The notes under the pieces are model-generated. The model searched no databases, had not been told where the DNA came from, and saw only the letters and a list, made by a program, of their open reading frames with translations. This document shows, one piece after another, positions 1 to 7,914 of a DNA stretch of 28,636 nucleotides. The position numbers were made by a program, and so were the translations under genes. How positions within the stretch are numbered: position 1 is the stretch's first letter; each line of letters opens with the position of its first letter. The stretch comes from DATKRB01 sp036501425 (GTDB lineage Bacteria > Actinomycetota > Acidimicrobiia > Acidimicrobiales > RAAP-2): assembly GCA_036501425.1 (NCBI GenBank), contig DASYAI010000030.1, positions 1 to 28,636 on the forward strand, given 5' to 3'.

Positions 1-140
1 TGTGGGCCACCGACTACCCGCACCCCGACAGCACCTGGCCCCGCAGCCGGGCCGTGCTCGAGGACCACTTCAAGGGCATGCCGGCCGACGACGTCGAGCT
101 CATCGCCTCGGGCAACGTCACCCGCATCTACAAGCTCTAG
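1..140 (+). CDS. Amidohydrolase family protein, C-terminal fragment
   Basis: The gene is cut by the left edge; only the last 45 codons are present, read from base 3 to a TAG at 138-140. The translation begins WATDYPHPDSTWP and ends VTRIYKL. A (S/T)DYPHPD(G/S)TWP segment near the C terminus is typical of actinobacterial amidohydrolase_2 (TIM-barrel metal-dependent hydrolase) proteins, in which this Asp is a catalytic/metal residue and the tail reads GN..R.Y.. . The substrate cannot be inferred from the fragment. No shared operon with the next genes is evident, because a minus-strand tRNA follows. Confidence 0.7.
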   Translation, partial: WATDYPHPDSTWPRSRAVLEDHFKGMPADDVELIASGNVTRIYKL

Positions 141-324
141 CGCCACGCCACTCCCGGTCGGCGATGCCCTCGGAGACAGGCTCGACGATCCGCTCGCCGG
201 TCCTGCCCGGATCGTGGCCCTCGGTCGGGCCGGAGCCCATCCGGGGCGAGGACGGAGCCGACGGGAACCCGCGGGCCGCCACCAGCAGGGCCGGGAGGAG
301 CGGGGCGGTCGCGTCCAGCCCCCG
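141..324. other. Intergenic region without recognised gene
   Basis: GC-rich spacer between the amidohydrolase 3' end and tRNA-Leu. Open frames exist on both strands, but they lack a ribosome site and a recognisable protein. I see no convincing terminator. Confidence 0.5.
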
Positions 325-411
325 TGGTGGGCGAGGGGGGACTTGAACCCCCACATCCTTTCGGACACAGGAACCTGAATCCTGCGCGTCTGCCTATTCC
401 GCCACTCGCCC
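325..411 (-). tRNA. leuT: tRNA-Leu (anticodon CAG)
   Basis: Read on the minus strand, the acceptor stem GGGCGAG pairs with CTCGCCC, followed by discriminator A and an encoded CCA (325-327). The anticodon stem CAGGA/TCCTG holds the loop TTCAGGT, giving anticodon CAG. The 87-nt length and long variable arm (GTGTCCGAAAGGATGTG) fit a class II tRNA. The T loop is GTTCAAGTC. A leucine tRNA beside fhaA is also found near the origin in mycobacteria (leuT, from memory). Confidence 0.95.
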
Positions 412-424
412 GAGTGCCGGCGCC

Positions 425-430
425 AGGCTA
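425..430 (-). promoter_or_regulatory. Probable -10 element of tRNA-Leu
   Basis: The minus-strand hexamer TAGCCT lies 13 nt before the first base of tRNA-Leu, a fitting distance for a short 5' leader. The same hexamer precedes the tRNA-Ile gene in this window. No good -35 is visible. Confidence 0.45.
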
Positions 431-512
431 GTCGAGGCCCGCTTGGCGGCTCGTCGACCGTCGTGACCAGGGAAGGAGCCGTGATGCCCGTTCCGGGCCG
501 GGTGCCTGCCAG

Positions 513-518
513 TAGTCT
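513..518 (+). promoter_or_regulatory. -10 element of the fhaA operon (near-leaderless)
   Basis: TAGTCT ends 10 nt before the ATG at 529, so transcription would start about 3 nt before the start codon. No Shine-Dalgarno sequence precedes this ATG, which supports a near-leaderless mRNA and decides the start against the upstream GTG/ATG codons in the same frame. Confidence 0.55.
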
Positions 519-528
519 GGGCCCGACC

Positions 529-1185
529 ATGGGACTCCAGAAGTTTGAGGAGCGCCTCGAGCGTCTGGTGGAGGGCACGTTGGCCAAACCCTTCCGCAGC
601 AGCCTGCAGCCGGTGGAGATCGGCCGCCGGCTGACTCGTGAGATGGACCTGCACCGACGGGTGGGCGTGCGGGGCCTCATCGCGCCCAATGTCTTCACCA
701 TCACCCTGGCTCCCGGTGACGTGGAGCGGTTCGCCAACTTCGTCGACGCGCTCTCGCGCGAGCTGGCCGACGCCGCCCGCGAGCATGCCCGGATCGAGAG
801 CTACTCGTTCGTGGGCCCGGTGGACGTGCAGATCTATGAGGGGACGCGCCTGCGGACCGGGCGGTTCACGATCACGACCGAGGTCCGCGAGGCCGACGGC
901 GGGCTGTCGGTGGTCGAGCTGGTCCTCCCCGACGGCAAGCGGGTGGAGCTGGGCCCCGAAGCCCTGGTGATCGGCCGGCTGCCCGAGTGCGCGGTGGTGC
1001 TCGGCGATCCCAACGTGAGCCGTCGCCACGCCGAGGTCCGGCGGACCGTCGACGGGGTGATCGTCGCCGACCTGGGCTCGACCAACGGGACCCGGGTCAA
1101 TGGGTCGCCGGTGCGCGAGCACCATCTGGTGTCGGGCGACGAGATCACGGTGGGATCGACCACGCTCGTCGTCCAGATGTCGTGA
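529..1185 (+). CDS. fhaA: FhaA-like protein (FhaA N-terminal domain plus FHA domain)
   Basis: A 218-residue phosphothreonine-reading scaffold. The N-terminal half (about 1-115, starting MGLQKFEERLERLVEG) is the FhaA_N/DUF3662 domain, with the typical EIGRRLTREMD and PNVFTITLAP segments. The C-terminal half (about 140-215) is an FHA domain with its hallmark positions: VIGR, SRRH and GSTNGTRVNG. In mycobacteria FhaA binds phosphorylated partners of the Ser/Thr kinases and acts at sites of peptidoglycan synthesis. The mycobacterial protein is much longer because of a linker between the two domains; here the linker is short. The ATG at 529 is preferred because of the -10 at 513-518 and because similarity begins there; an in-frame start at 463 is less likely. 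The stop overlaps the next start (GTGA). Confidence 0.9.
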   Translation: MGLQKFEERLERLVEGTLAKPFRSSLQPVEIGRRLTREMDLHRRVGVRGLIAPNVFTITLAPGDVERFANFVDALSRELADAAREHARIESYSFVGPVDVQIYEGTRLRTGRFTITTEVREADGGLSVVELVLPDGKRVELGPEALVIGRLPECAVVLGDPNVSRRHAEVRRTVDGVIVADLGSTNGTRVNGSPVREHHLVSGDEITVGSTTLVVQMS

Positions 1186-1694
1186 GGCGCGGATGGTTCG
1201 ATCCGCTGGTCGGCGCCCAGAACTACACCGCGATCCTCCGGCCGATGCAGTGGCTGGTGCTGGCGCTGGTCTTCCTCTTCTTCCTCCGGGTGATCCGGGC
1301 GGTCTGGGTGGAGGTGCGCCCCGCGGGAGCTCGCCTGAGCCGAGCCGAGCGCCGACGCCAGGACGACGCCGCTGAGCCGGCGCGTGCCCCGTCGCGCCGC
1401 CGACTCCTCTCCCTGCGGGTGGTCGAGCCCGAGGAGCACCACGGGCGCTCCTTCGACCTCGACGACGAGCTGACCATCGGCCGTTCCCCGGGCTGCGGAG
1501 TGCCCACGACCTACGACGCGTTCAGCTCGACGCTGCACGCCCGGCTCTTCCGCCGGGGCGACCAGCTCTGGGTGGAGGACCTGGGCTCGACCAACGGCAC
1601 CTTCGTGAACTCCGAGCGCATCGCCCGGGCGATCCGCCTGGCCAAGGGCGACCTGCTGCAGGTCGGCGCGACGGTGTTCGAGGTGACCCGATGA
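1182..1694 (+). CDS. fhaB: FhaB/FipA-like membrane-anchored FHA protein
   Basis: 170 residues from a GTG that overlaps the fhaA stop in a GTGA junction. One hydrophobic segment lies at about residues 20-40 (MQWLVLALVFLFFLRVI), followed by a basic, Arg-rich linker and an FHA domain at about 85-168 with TIGRSPGC, SSTLHARL and GSTNGTFVN. Mycobacterial FhaB (FipA) has the same layout and size, lies in the same operon and links kinase signalling to divisome proteins. The usual SxxH is present here as STLH. It is translationally coupled on both sides: its stop overlaps the pstP ATG (ATGA). Confidence 0.9.
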   Translation: MRRGWFDPLVGAQNYTAILRPMQWLVLALVFLFFLRVIRAVWVEVRPAGARLSRAERRRQDDAAEPARAPSRRRLLSLRVVEPEEHHGRSFDLDDELTIGRSPGCGVPTTYDAFSSTLHARLFRRGDQLWVEDLGSTNGTFVNSERIARAIRLAKGDLLQVGATVFEVTR

Positions 1695-3289
1695 CCGTCG
1701 TGCGGTCGGGCGCGGCGACCGACGTCGGGCGGGTGCGGACGGTCAACCAGGACATCGTGCTCCAGACGTCCAACCTCTTCGCAGTGGCCGACGGGATGGG
1801 GGGCCACGTGGCCGGCGAGGTGGCGGCCAAGCTGGCCGTCGACACCCTGAAGGCGGTCTTCGGGCGCCAGGCCTCGACCGAGGGGCTCGAGCAGGCGGTC
1901 AGCGACGCCAACGCCGCCGTGTGGGCCCAGGGCCACGCGGTCAGCGACCTGCGGGGCATGGGTACCACCCTCACCGCGGCGGCGCTGGTGGTCGGCAGCG
2001 ACGGGCGGGACAAGATGGCGCTCGCCAACGTCGGGGACTCGCGGGCCTACCTGTTCACCGCGGGCCAGCTCACCCAGATCACCGTCGACCACTCGCTCGC
2101 CGAGGAGAAGGTCCGCTTTGGGGAGATGACGCCGGCCGAGGCGGCGGTGCACCCCCACCGCCACATCTTGACCCGCGCGCTCGGCGTCGGCGACGGGGTG
2201 GACGTCGACCTCTGGGAGCTGCACCTGCGGACCGGGGACCGGTTGCTGCTGTGCAGCGACGGGCTGACCAACGAGGTGCCGCTCGAGGAGATCGCCCGGG
2301 TGCTCTCCGACGTGCCCGAGCCCGAGGTGGTGGCCCGGACCCTGGTCGACAGCGCCAACCGCCACGGCGGCAACGACAACATCTCGGTGGTGGTGGTCGA
2401 CGTGCTGGTCGGCGACGACGCCGTGGCCACCCCCGACGTGATCACGGCGCGCCCGCCCCGCTCCACGCCGCCCGGAGTGCCGACCCCCGCCCCGCCGACC
2501 CCCGGCACGCCGTCCGGGCCCAGCGACACTGGGGACCTGACCGGGTCGACGAGCGCCGTGGGAGCGCAGGTGACAGCGCCGGCCGGCGGTCCGCCGCCGC
2601 ACCCCGACGCCGCCCCGGTGTCCCGGACCCCGGCCCCGGCCCCGGGGTCCACGCTGGTCCCCACCACCGCCTCGACGCCGGCGTCGACACCGGGTCCACC
2701 CGCGCCCGGCCCGGCCGGTGCTCCCCCCGGGGGGTCGGCGCAGCCGGTCGGGATGTCGCCGGCGCCGGTGGGGCCACCGGTGGTGCGCGCACCGGCGGTC
2801 GCGCCCCGGACCCCGCCCGCGGTGGGCCGCAATCTCCGGCCCGAGACCCGCCGCCAGCGCCGCCGCCGTCTGGGCGTGCCCCGCCGGTTGACCTTCCGGG
2901 TGCTCGGCTTCGGCGTGCTGCTGGCGGCCGTGGTCGCCGCGGCGTACTTCGTGGTGCGCTGGTACGCCACGGACAACTGGTACGTGACGGTGCGGGCGAA
3001 CGAGCTGGTCGTCTATCAGGGGCGCCCCGGGGGTCTGCTGTGGTTCGAGCCCAAGCTGGTCGACCGCACCGGGGTGTCGACCTCGCAGGTCCTCGCGATC
3101 CATGTTCCGGACCTCCGGGCCAACGTGCAGGAGCCGTCCCTGAAGGCGGCCAAGCACTACGTGGCCGACCTGGTGCTCGAGCAGGCCTCCCAGCAGTCCG
3201 GCGCCGGGGCGAGCGCGACGACCACGACCGGGCCGGCCGGAACCGCGGGACCGGTGACGACCTCCACGTCACCTGCGGGGGCGCCGTGA
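1691..3289 (+). CDS. pstP: PP2C-family Ser/Thr protein phosphatase, membrane-anchored (PstP-like)
   Basis: 532 residues. The N-terminal PP2C domain (about 1-238) carries the metal-binding motifs: VADGMGGHVAGE with D34/G35, NVGDSRAY, TVDHS, LLCSDGL with D190, and GGNDNISVVVV with D229. A Pro/Ala/Thr-rich linker of about 150 residues leads to a basic stretch, one membrane helix at about 402-424, and an extracytoplasmic domain of about 90 residues (DNWYVTVRANELVVYQGRPGG...) ending in a Thr/Ser/Ala tail. In actinobacteria this enzyme reverses phosphorylation by PknA/PknB and acts on FHA proteins and cell-wall targets, which fits its place between fhaB and pbpA. Both the long linker and the outer domain match PstP. 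A GC-rich linker of this type is length-variable, so its exact sequence carries little information. Confidence 0.93.
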   Translation: MTVVRSGAATDVGRVRTVNQDIVLQTSNLFAVADGMGGHVAGEVAAKLAVDTLKAVFGRQASTEGLEQAVSDANAAVWAQGHAVSDLRGMGTTLTAAALVVGSDGRDKMALANVGDSRAYLFTAGQLTQITVDHSLAEEKVRFGEMTPAEAAVHPHRHILTRALGVGDGVDVDLWELHLRTGDRLLLCSDGLTNEVPLEEIARVLSDVPEPEVVARTLVDSANRHGGNDNISVVVVDVLVGDDAVATPDVITARPPRSTPPGVPTPAPPTPGTPSGPSDTGDLTGSTSAVGAQVTAPAGGPPPHPDAAPVSRTPAPAPGSTLVPTTASTPASTPGPPAPGPAGAPPGGSAQPVGMSPAPVGPPVVRAPAVAPRTPPAVGRNLRPETRRQRRRRLGVPRRLTFRVLGFGVLLAAVVAAAYFVVRWYATDNWYVTVRANELVVYQGRPGGLLWFEPKLVDRTGVSTSQVLAIHVPDLRANVQEPSLKAAKHYVADLVLEQASQQSGAGASATTTTGPAGTAGPVTTSTSPAGAP

Positions 3290-3330
3290 CGGTGGCGCGC
3301 CGCCCACCTGTCCTCGGCCGGAGGAGCTGA

Positions 3331-5064
3331 ATGGGTCGCCGGATCCGTTGGGTGGCGCTGGTGCTCGTGGTGTGCTTCACCCTGGTGCTGCTCCAGCTGG
3401 TGAACATCCAGTTCCGCAAGGGGCCCGCCCTGGCGGACTCGCCCAACAACCCCCGCAACCAGCAGCAGCGCTACCAGAACCAGCGGGGGCTGATCCTGGC
3501 CGCCGACGGCAGCATCCTCGCCCAGTCGGTGAAGTCGGCGCCCGGCACGCCGTGGAAGTACACCCGGGTCTATCCGGGGGGGACCGGCGCTTCGCTCTAC
3601 TCGTCGGTGGTCGGCTACGACTCCCTCGAGTACGGCACCGCCGGGGTGGAGTACCAGTACAACAGCTACCTCTCGGCCCATTCCCAGCCCGCCCGGTCGT
3701 TGAGCCAACTGCTCTCCCCACCCCCCAAGACCACCGACAACGTGACCCTCACCATCGAGCCGTACCTGCAGGCCACGGCCAGCCAGGCAGTGGCGGCGAT
3801 CCCCGGGGTCGACAAGGATGCCGCCGTGGTGGCCCTCGATCCCCAGACCGGGGCGGTCGAGGCGGACTACTCGAACCCCAACTTCGACCCCAACGCCCTG
3901 GCCAACCCCGACGTCCAGACCGAGGAGGTGGCCCATTACTCCTACAGCCAGCCCGACGGGGAGAACTTTGCCCCGATCGTCCCCATGTCCACCCAGGACA
4001 TCTTCTTCCCCGGCTCCACGTCGAAGGTGGTGACCAGCGCCGCCGTCTACAACCTCAAACCGACCCTGTCCGGCTTCACCTACCCCAACGACCCCCAGGA
4101 CTCGTGCCTCAAGCTGCCCAACTCCAACCAATCCCTGTGCAACGACGGGACGACGATCGCCAACAGCACGCCGTGCGGCGGGACGATGGTCGAGATGCTG
4201 CCGTCCTCGTGCGACCCGGGGTACGGCGCCCTGGGCATCGCCCTGGGGGGCGACCTGCTCAGCCAGCAGGCCAACCTGTTCGGCTACAACTCGGTGCCAC
4301 CCATCGACCTCCCCTTCGTGGTCAAGTCCACCTTCCCCGCCGCGGCCAAGCTGACCGGGCCCAACCAGGCGTTCGCCGCGTACTCGGCCATCGGGCAGTA
4401 CGAGGTGCAGGCGAGTGCCCTCCAGAACGCCATGATCGCCGCCACGGTGGCCAACGGTGGGCTCGAGATGGTGCCGCACGTGCTGTCCCAGATCCGCCAG
4501 TCCGACGGGTCGCTGGTCAAGGCCTACTCGCCCACCGTCTACCAGCGGGCGATCAGCAGTCAGGCGGCGGCCTCGGTGACCAACGACATGCTCGGCGTGG
4601 CCCGGACCGGGACCGCCGCCGGGGTCGGGTTTCCCGCATCGCTCGACGTGGCGGTCAAGACCGGGACCGCCCAGACGAGCCAGACCGCGGACCCGGCCCG
4701 GGCCAACGTCGACTGGATGATCGGTTTCGCCCCGGCGTCGAACCCGGTGATCGCCGTGGCCGTGGTGGTGCCCGAGCAGAACAAGTCCAGCGACGGCGCC
4801 GGGGTGGCCGGCCCGATCATGAAGGCCATGCTGGTCGCGGCGGTGGCCCACGCCGCCGCCGACGGGGCGGTCACCGGGACCACCACCACGACCCGGATCA
4901 CCACCCCCGCCCCGCGCACCGCGCCGGTGGCGCCGACCACCGCGCCGTCCACCACCCCGGCGAGCGCGGCGCCGACCACCACCGCGCCGTCCACCACGCC
5001 GGCGGCTCCGGCCACCACGACCGGCGCCCCGACCCCGGCAACCCCGGTCGCGACCACTCCGTGA
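3331..5064 (+). CDS. pbpA: Class B penicillin-binding protein (PbpA-like transpeptidase)
   Basis: 577 residues with an N-terminal membrane anchor (about 5-25), a short dimerisation region starting RGLILAADGSILAQS, and a transpeptidase domain. The catalytic motif SxxK is STSK (S229, K232). KTG is present (K443, AVKTGTAQTS). The second motif, normally SxN, reads S293-C294-D295, so Asp replaces Asn. The C terminus is a low-complexity Thr/Pro/Ala tail of about 60 residues. The protein cross-links peptidoglycan outside the membrane and normally works with a RodA/FtsW glycosyltransferase, whose gene is missing from this operon. The ATG follows a strong GGAGGAG site in a 41-nt gap after pstP. pbpA is named by operon position and domain layout. 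Confidence 0.92.
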   Translation: MGRRIRWVALVLVVCFTLVLLQLVNIQFRKGPALADSPNNPRNQQQRYQNQRGLILAADGSILAQSVKSAPGTPWKYTRVYPGGTGASLYSSVVGYDSLEYGTAGVEYQYNSYLSAHSQPARSLSQLLSPPPKTTDNVTLTIEPYLQATASQAVAAIPGVDKDAAVVALDPQTGAVEADYSNPNFDPNALANPDVQTEEVAHYSYSQPDGENFAPIVPMSTQDIFFPGSTSKVVTSAAVYNLKPTLSGFTYPNDPQDSCLKLPNSNQSLCNDGTTIANSTPCGGTMVEMLPSSCDPGYGALGIALGGDLLSQQANLFGYNSVPPIDLPFVVKSTFPAAAKLTGPNQAFAAYSAIGQYEVQASALQNAMIAATVANGGLEMVPHVLSQIRQSDGSLVKAYSPTVYQRAISSQAAASVTNDMLGVARTGTAAGVGFPASLDVAVKTGTAQTSQTADPARANVDWMIGFAPASNPVIAVAVVVPEQNKSSDGAGVAGPIMKAMLVAAVAHAAADGAVTGTTTTTRITTPAPRTAPVAPTTAPSTTPASAAPTTTAPSTTPAAPATTTGAPTPATPVATTP

Positions 5065-5102
5065 GCACCGGTCGGTGGCCTCACGGCCAATCGGTCGCCG
5101 CG

Positions 5103-5108
5103 TAGGCT
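5103..5108 (+). promoter_or_regulatory. -10 element of pknB (near-leaderless)
   Basis: TAGGCT sits 9 nt before the ATG at 5118 in the 53-nt gap after pbpA. There is no Shine-Dalgarno sequence. This suggests pknB has its own promoter in addition to read-through from fhaA-pbpA. Confidence 0.5.
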
Positions 5109-5117
5109 CTGGGCGGC

Positions 5118-7100
5118 ATGGAACCAGTCCAGGCGGCGCGCGTCTTCTCGAACCGCTACGAGCTGACCCACCTCATCGCCCGGGGGGGCATGGCCCAGGT
5201 GTACCGGGCCCGCGACCGGCTGCTGGATCGGCCGGTCGCGCTCAAGGTGCTCTTTCCGGAGCTGTCGGTGGACCGGGCGTTCGTCGAGCGGTTCCGGCGC
5301 GAGGCCCAGGCGGCGGCCAACCTCTCGCACCCCAATATCGTGCCGGTGTTCGACTGGGGCGAGGACGACGGCACGTACTTCATCGTCATGGAGTTCATCG
5401 ACGGCCGGCCCCTGTCGGCGCTCCTGCGCTCCACCGGCCCCCTGGCGCCGGCCCGCGCGGCGGGGGTGGGGGCCAAGGTGGCCGACGCGCTCAGCTACGC
5501 CCATCGCCACGGGGTGGTGCACCGCGACGTGAAGCCCGGCAACGTCCTGATGACCGAGGACGGCCAGGTCAAGGTGACCGACTTCGGCATCGCCCGGGCG
5601 ATCAACACCGAGGAGAGCCTCACCCAGACCGGCGCCGTCATGGGGACGGCGGCCTACTTCTCGCCCGAGCAGGCCGAAGGCTTCGGGGTCGACGCGCGCA
5701 GCGACATCTACTCCCTCGGCGTGGTGCTCTACGAGATGGTGGCCGGCCGGACCCCTTTTGTGGGGGACTCGCCGGTGGCGGTGGCGTCCAAGCACGTGCG
5801 CGAGCCGGCGCCGCCGATCACCGACTTCAACCCCCAGGTGCCGCCGGCGCTCGAGGCGGTGATCGCCAAGGCGATGGCCAAGTCGCCCGACCTGCGGTAC
5901 TCGACCGCCGAGGAGCTGCGGGCCGACCTGCTCCGGTTCGCCGAGGGCCGGCCGGTGCTGGCGGCCGATCCGGCCGAGACGGCCGCGCTGGCCGCCGCCG
6001 GGACCACCCGGCTGGTCGGCACCACCGGCAACCTGGCCAACGCCACCCGGTCCGTGCCGGTCACCGACGGCGCGGCGGCGGTCGTCGTGCCCGAGGACGA
6101 GGCCCGCCGGCGACGCACCCGGCGGACGGTGGCGGCCCTGGTGGTGCTGCTCGTCGCGGTGGTGGTCGTGGCGGTCCTGCTGCTGCGCTCGCTCGGCTAC
6201 CTCGGGGGTGGCACGTTCAGCCTGCCCAACGTGGTGGGCCAGCCGCAGAACAGCGCGGCAGCGAAGCTGCAGGCCAAGGGGTTGGTGATCGGCTCGACCT
6301 CGACCCGGGCCAGCAACCGGGCCAGCGGGAACGTGGTGGCCACCGACCCGGTGGCCGGGACCGGCGTGAAGAAGGGCCAGCGGATCAATCTGGTGGTGAG
6401 CAGCGGCCCGGTGCAGGAGGTCGTCCCCGAGGTCACCGGCCAGGACCTGGCGGCGGCCGAGGTCATCCTCTCCCAGGCACACCTCGGCTACCGGGTCGAC
6501 CAGTTCGTCCCCAGCCCCAAGACGGCCAACACCGTGCTCACCCAGAACCTGGCCAAGGGCAGCAAGGCGCCCCGGGGCACCGTCGTCCACCTGACGGTGG
6601 CCGCCGCGCAGAGCTCGGTGGCCGTGCCGAACGTCGTCGGGCTGGGACCGGCCGCCGCCGGGGGCAAGATCTCCTCCGCCCAGCTGGCGGTGGGCAACAC
6701 CTCCTCAGCCTGCTCGACCACCGGGGTGGCGAACGGCCTGGTGAGCGCGACCAGCCCCGGCTCCGGGGCCCAGGAGGCTCCCGGGACGACGGTCAACCTG
6801 GTGGTCTCCTCGGGCCCCTGTGCCACCGTGCCGAACGTCGTGTCCCAGACCCAGCAGCAGGCCAGCGCAGCGGTGACCGCCGCACAGCTCCAGCCGGCGG
6901 TGACCACGACGACCAACTGCACGTCCCAGCAGAATGGCACCGTCCTCACCCAGAACCCGGGGGCCGGTGCGGGGGGAATTCCCACCGGGGCGACGGTCAC
7001 CCTGACGGTCTGCAACGCGAGCTCGTCGTCCACGACCACGACGACGACGTCGCCGTCGACCTCCTCGACGACCACACCGCCCACAGCCCCTTCGCCGTAG
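5118..7100 (+). CDS. pknB: PASTA-domain Ser/Thr protein kinase (PknB-like)
   Basis: 660 residues. The kinase domain (about 14-275) has the nucleotide loop IARGGMAQVY, catalytic lysine K43 in VALKVL, HRDVKPGN (D137), DFG (155-157) and an activation loop SLTQTGAVMGTAAY ending in SPEQA. The two Thr at about 169 and 171 match the autophosphorylation positions of mycobacterial PknB. A membrane helix lies at about 337-357. Four extracellular PASTA repeats follow (about 367-431, 432-496, 497-568, 569-632), each with a (V)PxV(V/T)G-like start, then a Ser/Thr-rich tail. PASTA repeats bind muropeptide/lipid II-type ligands and couple wall status to kinase activity. Likely substrates are the FHA proteins encoded upstream, with PstP as the opposing phosphatase. 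No second kinase (pknA) is present. Confidence 0.95.
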   Translation: MEPVQAARVFSNRYELTHLIARGGMAQVYRARDRLLDRPVALKVLFPELSVDRAFVERFRREAQAAANLSHPNIVPVFDWGEDDGTYFIVMEFIDGRPLSALLRSTGPLAPARAAGVGAKVADALSYAHRHGVVHRDVKPGNVLMTEDGQVKVTDFGIARAINTEESLTQTGAVMGTAAYFSPEQAEGFGVDARSDIYSLGVVLYEMVAGRTPFVGDSPVAVASKHVREPAPPITDFNPQVPPALEAVIAKAMAKSPDLRYSTAEELRADLLRFAEGRPVLAADPAETAALAAAGTTRLVGTTGNLANATRSVPVTDGAAAVVVPEDEARRRRTRRTVAALVVLLVAVVVVAVLLLRSLGYLGGGTFSLPNVVGQPQNSAAAKLQAKGLVIGSTSTRASNRASGNVVATDPVAGTGVKKGQRINLVVSSGPVQEVVPEVTGQDLAAAEVILSQAHLGYRVDQFVPSPKTANTVLTQNLAKGSKAPRGTVVHLTVAAAQSSVAVPNVVGLGPAAAGGKISSAQLAVGNTSSACSTTGVANGLVSATSPGSGAQEAPGTTVNLVVSSGPCATVPNVVSQTQQQASAAVTAAQLQPAVTTTTNCTSQQNGTVLTQNPGAGAGGIPTGATVTLTVCNASSSSTTTTTTSPSTSSTTTPPTAPSP

Positions 7101-7109
7101 TTGGGCGGT

Positions 7110-7142
7110 CCCGGGTCGGGTCGGGTCGGGCGGGCTCCCGGG
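7110..7142. terminator. Possible hairpin between convergent pknB and trpG
   Basis: Two CCCGGG blocks (7110-7115 and 7137-7142) flank repeated GGGTC units in the 84-nt gap between the convergent stops. They could pair into a short stem, but there is no T-tract and the composition makes such matches common. Weak call. Confidence 0.2.
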
Positions 7143-7184
7143 TAAGGACGGAAGGACTGAGAGAAGGAGCGGGCCCGGTACCGG

Positions 7185-7769
7185 TCAGCCGTGCTCGACC
7201 AGGGCGAGGAAGTTCGCCAGCAGCGACGGCCCCGAAGGGGTCAGGATCGACTCGGGGTGGAACTGCACGCCGACCACCGGCGCCGTCCGGTGGCGCAGGC
7301 CCATGATGGTCCCGTCGGGGGCGGTGGCCGTCACCTCCAGCACCTCGGGCACGGTGTCGGGCGCCACGACCAGGGAGTGGTAGCGGGTCGCGACGAAGGG
7401 TGCCGGCAGCCCGCTGAAGATGCCCTCGCCGTTGTGGGCGATCGGCGAGGTCTTGCCGTGCATCAGCTGGGAGGCCGACACGATGGACCCGCCGAAGGCG
7501 GCCCCGATGCACTGGTGGCCGAGGCAGACCCCGAGGATGGGAAGCCGCCCGCTCAGCTCGGCGACGACGGCCATGCTGACCCCGGCGTCCTCCGGCCGGC
7601 CGGGGCCGGGGGAGATGAGCACCGCGTCCGGCCGTTCGCGCCCGATGCCCTCGACGTCGATGGCGTCGTTGCGGAAGACGATCGGATCGGCGCCCAGCTC
7701 CCCGAGCTCTTGCACCAGGTTGTAGACGAACGAGTCGTAGTTGTCGACGAGCAGGACGCGCGCGGCCAC
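7185..7769 (-). CDS. trpG: Glutamine amidotransferase, component II of anthranilate/aminodeoxychorismate synthase
   Basis: 194 residues. A class I glutamine amidotransferase that supplies ammonia from glutamine to chorismate-using TrpE or PabB. The start MAARVLLVDNYDSFVYNLVQ is diagnostic of TrpG/PabA. LISPGPGRPEDAG forms the oxyanion region, the nucleophile is C82 in GVCLGHQCIG, and H171/E173 lie in GVQFHPES. No synthase subunit is encoded nearby, so it may serve tryptophan, folate or both. Its position beside the PknB cluster is conserved in actinobacteria. The GTG at 7769 is chosen because a TACCAT -10 lies 8 nt upstream and family similarity begins there; upstream in-frame sequence is low-complexity. 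Confidence 0.93.
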   Translation of the reverse strand: MAARVLLVDNYDSFVYNLVQELGELGADPIVFRNDAIDVEGIGRERPDAVLISPGPGRPEDAGVSMAVVAELSGRLPILGVCLGHQCIGAAFGGSIVSASQLMHGKTSPIAHNGEGIFSGLPAPFVATRYHSLVVAPDTVPEVLEVTATAPDGTIMGLRHRTAPVVGVQFHPESILTPSGPSLLANFLALVEHG

Positions 7770-7777
7770 CGCCGTCG

Positions 7778-7783
7778 ATGGTA
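7778..7783 (-). promoter_or_regulatory. -10 element of trpG (leaderless)
   Basis: The minus-strand hexamer TACCAT ends 8 nt before the GTG start at 7769, with no Shine-Dalgarno sequence between. It lies back to back with the crgA promoter in the same 145-nt gap. Confidence 0.5.
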
Positions 7784-7900
7784 GTCGGGGGGCGCGAACC
7801 GCCCCGAGGGGCCGTCCCCCGCCGGGCGGGGCCCGACCGAACAGCGCAACCCCAACGCCCCCCGCCACCCCGACGCCCCCGCCGGCCCGGACGGCGTGAG

Positions 7901-7906
7901 TAGTCT
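7901..7906 (+). promoter_or_regulatory. -10 element of crgA (leaderless)
   Basis: TAGTCT, the same hexamer as at fhaA, ends 8 nt before the GTG at 7915. No ribosome-binding site is seen. Confidence 0.55.
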
Positions 7907-7914
7907 CGACGCTC

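Noticed and set aside
3157..4851. Long open frame on the minus strand opposite pbpA (564 codons)
   Set aside because: His/Gly/Val/Arg-rich shadow of a high-GC gene; the plus strand encodes a penicillin-binding protein with intact STSK and KTG motifs.
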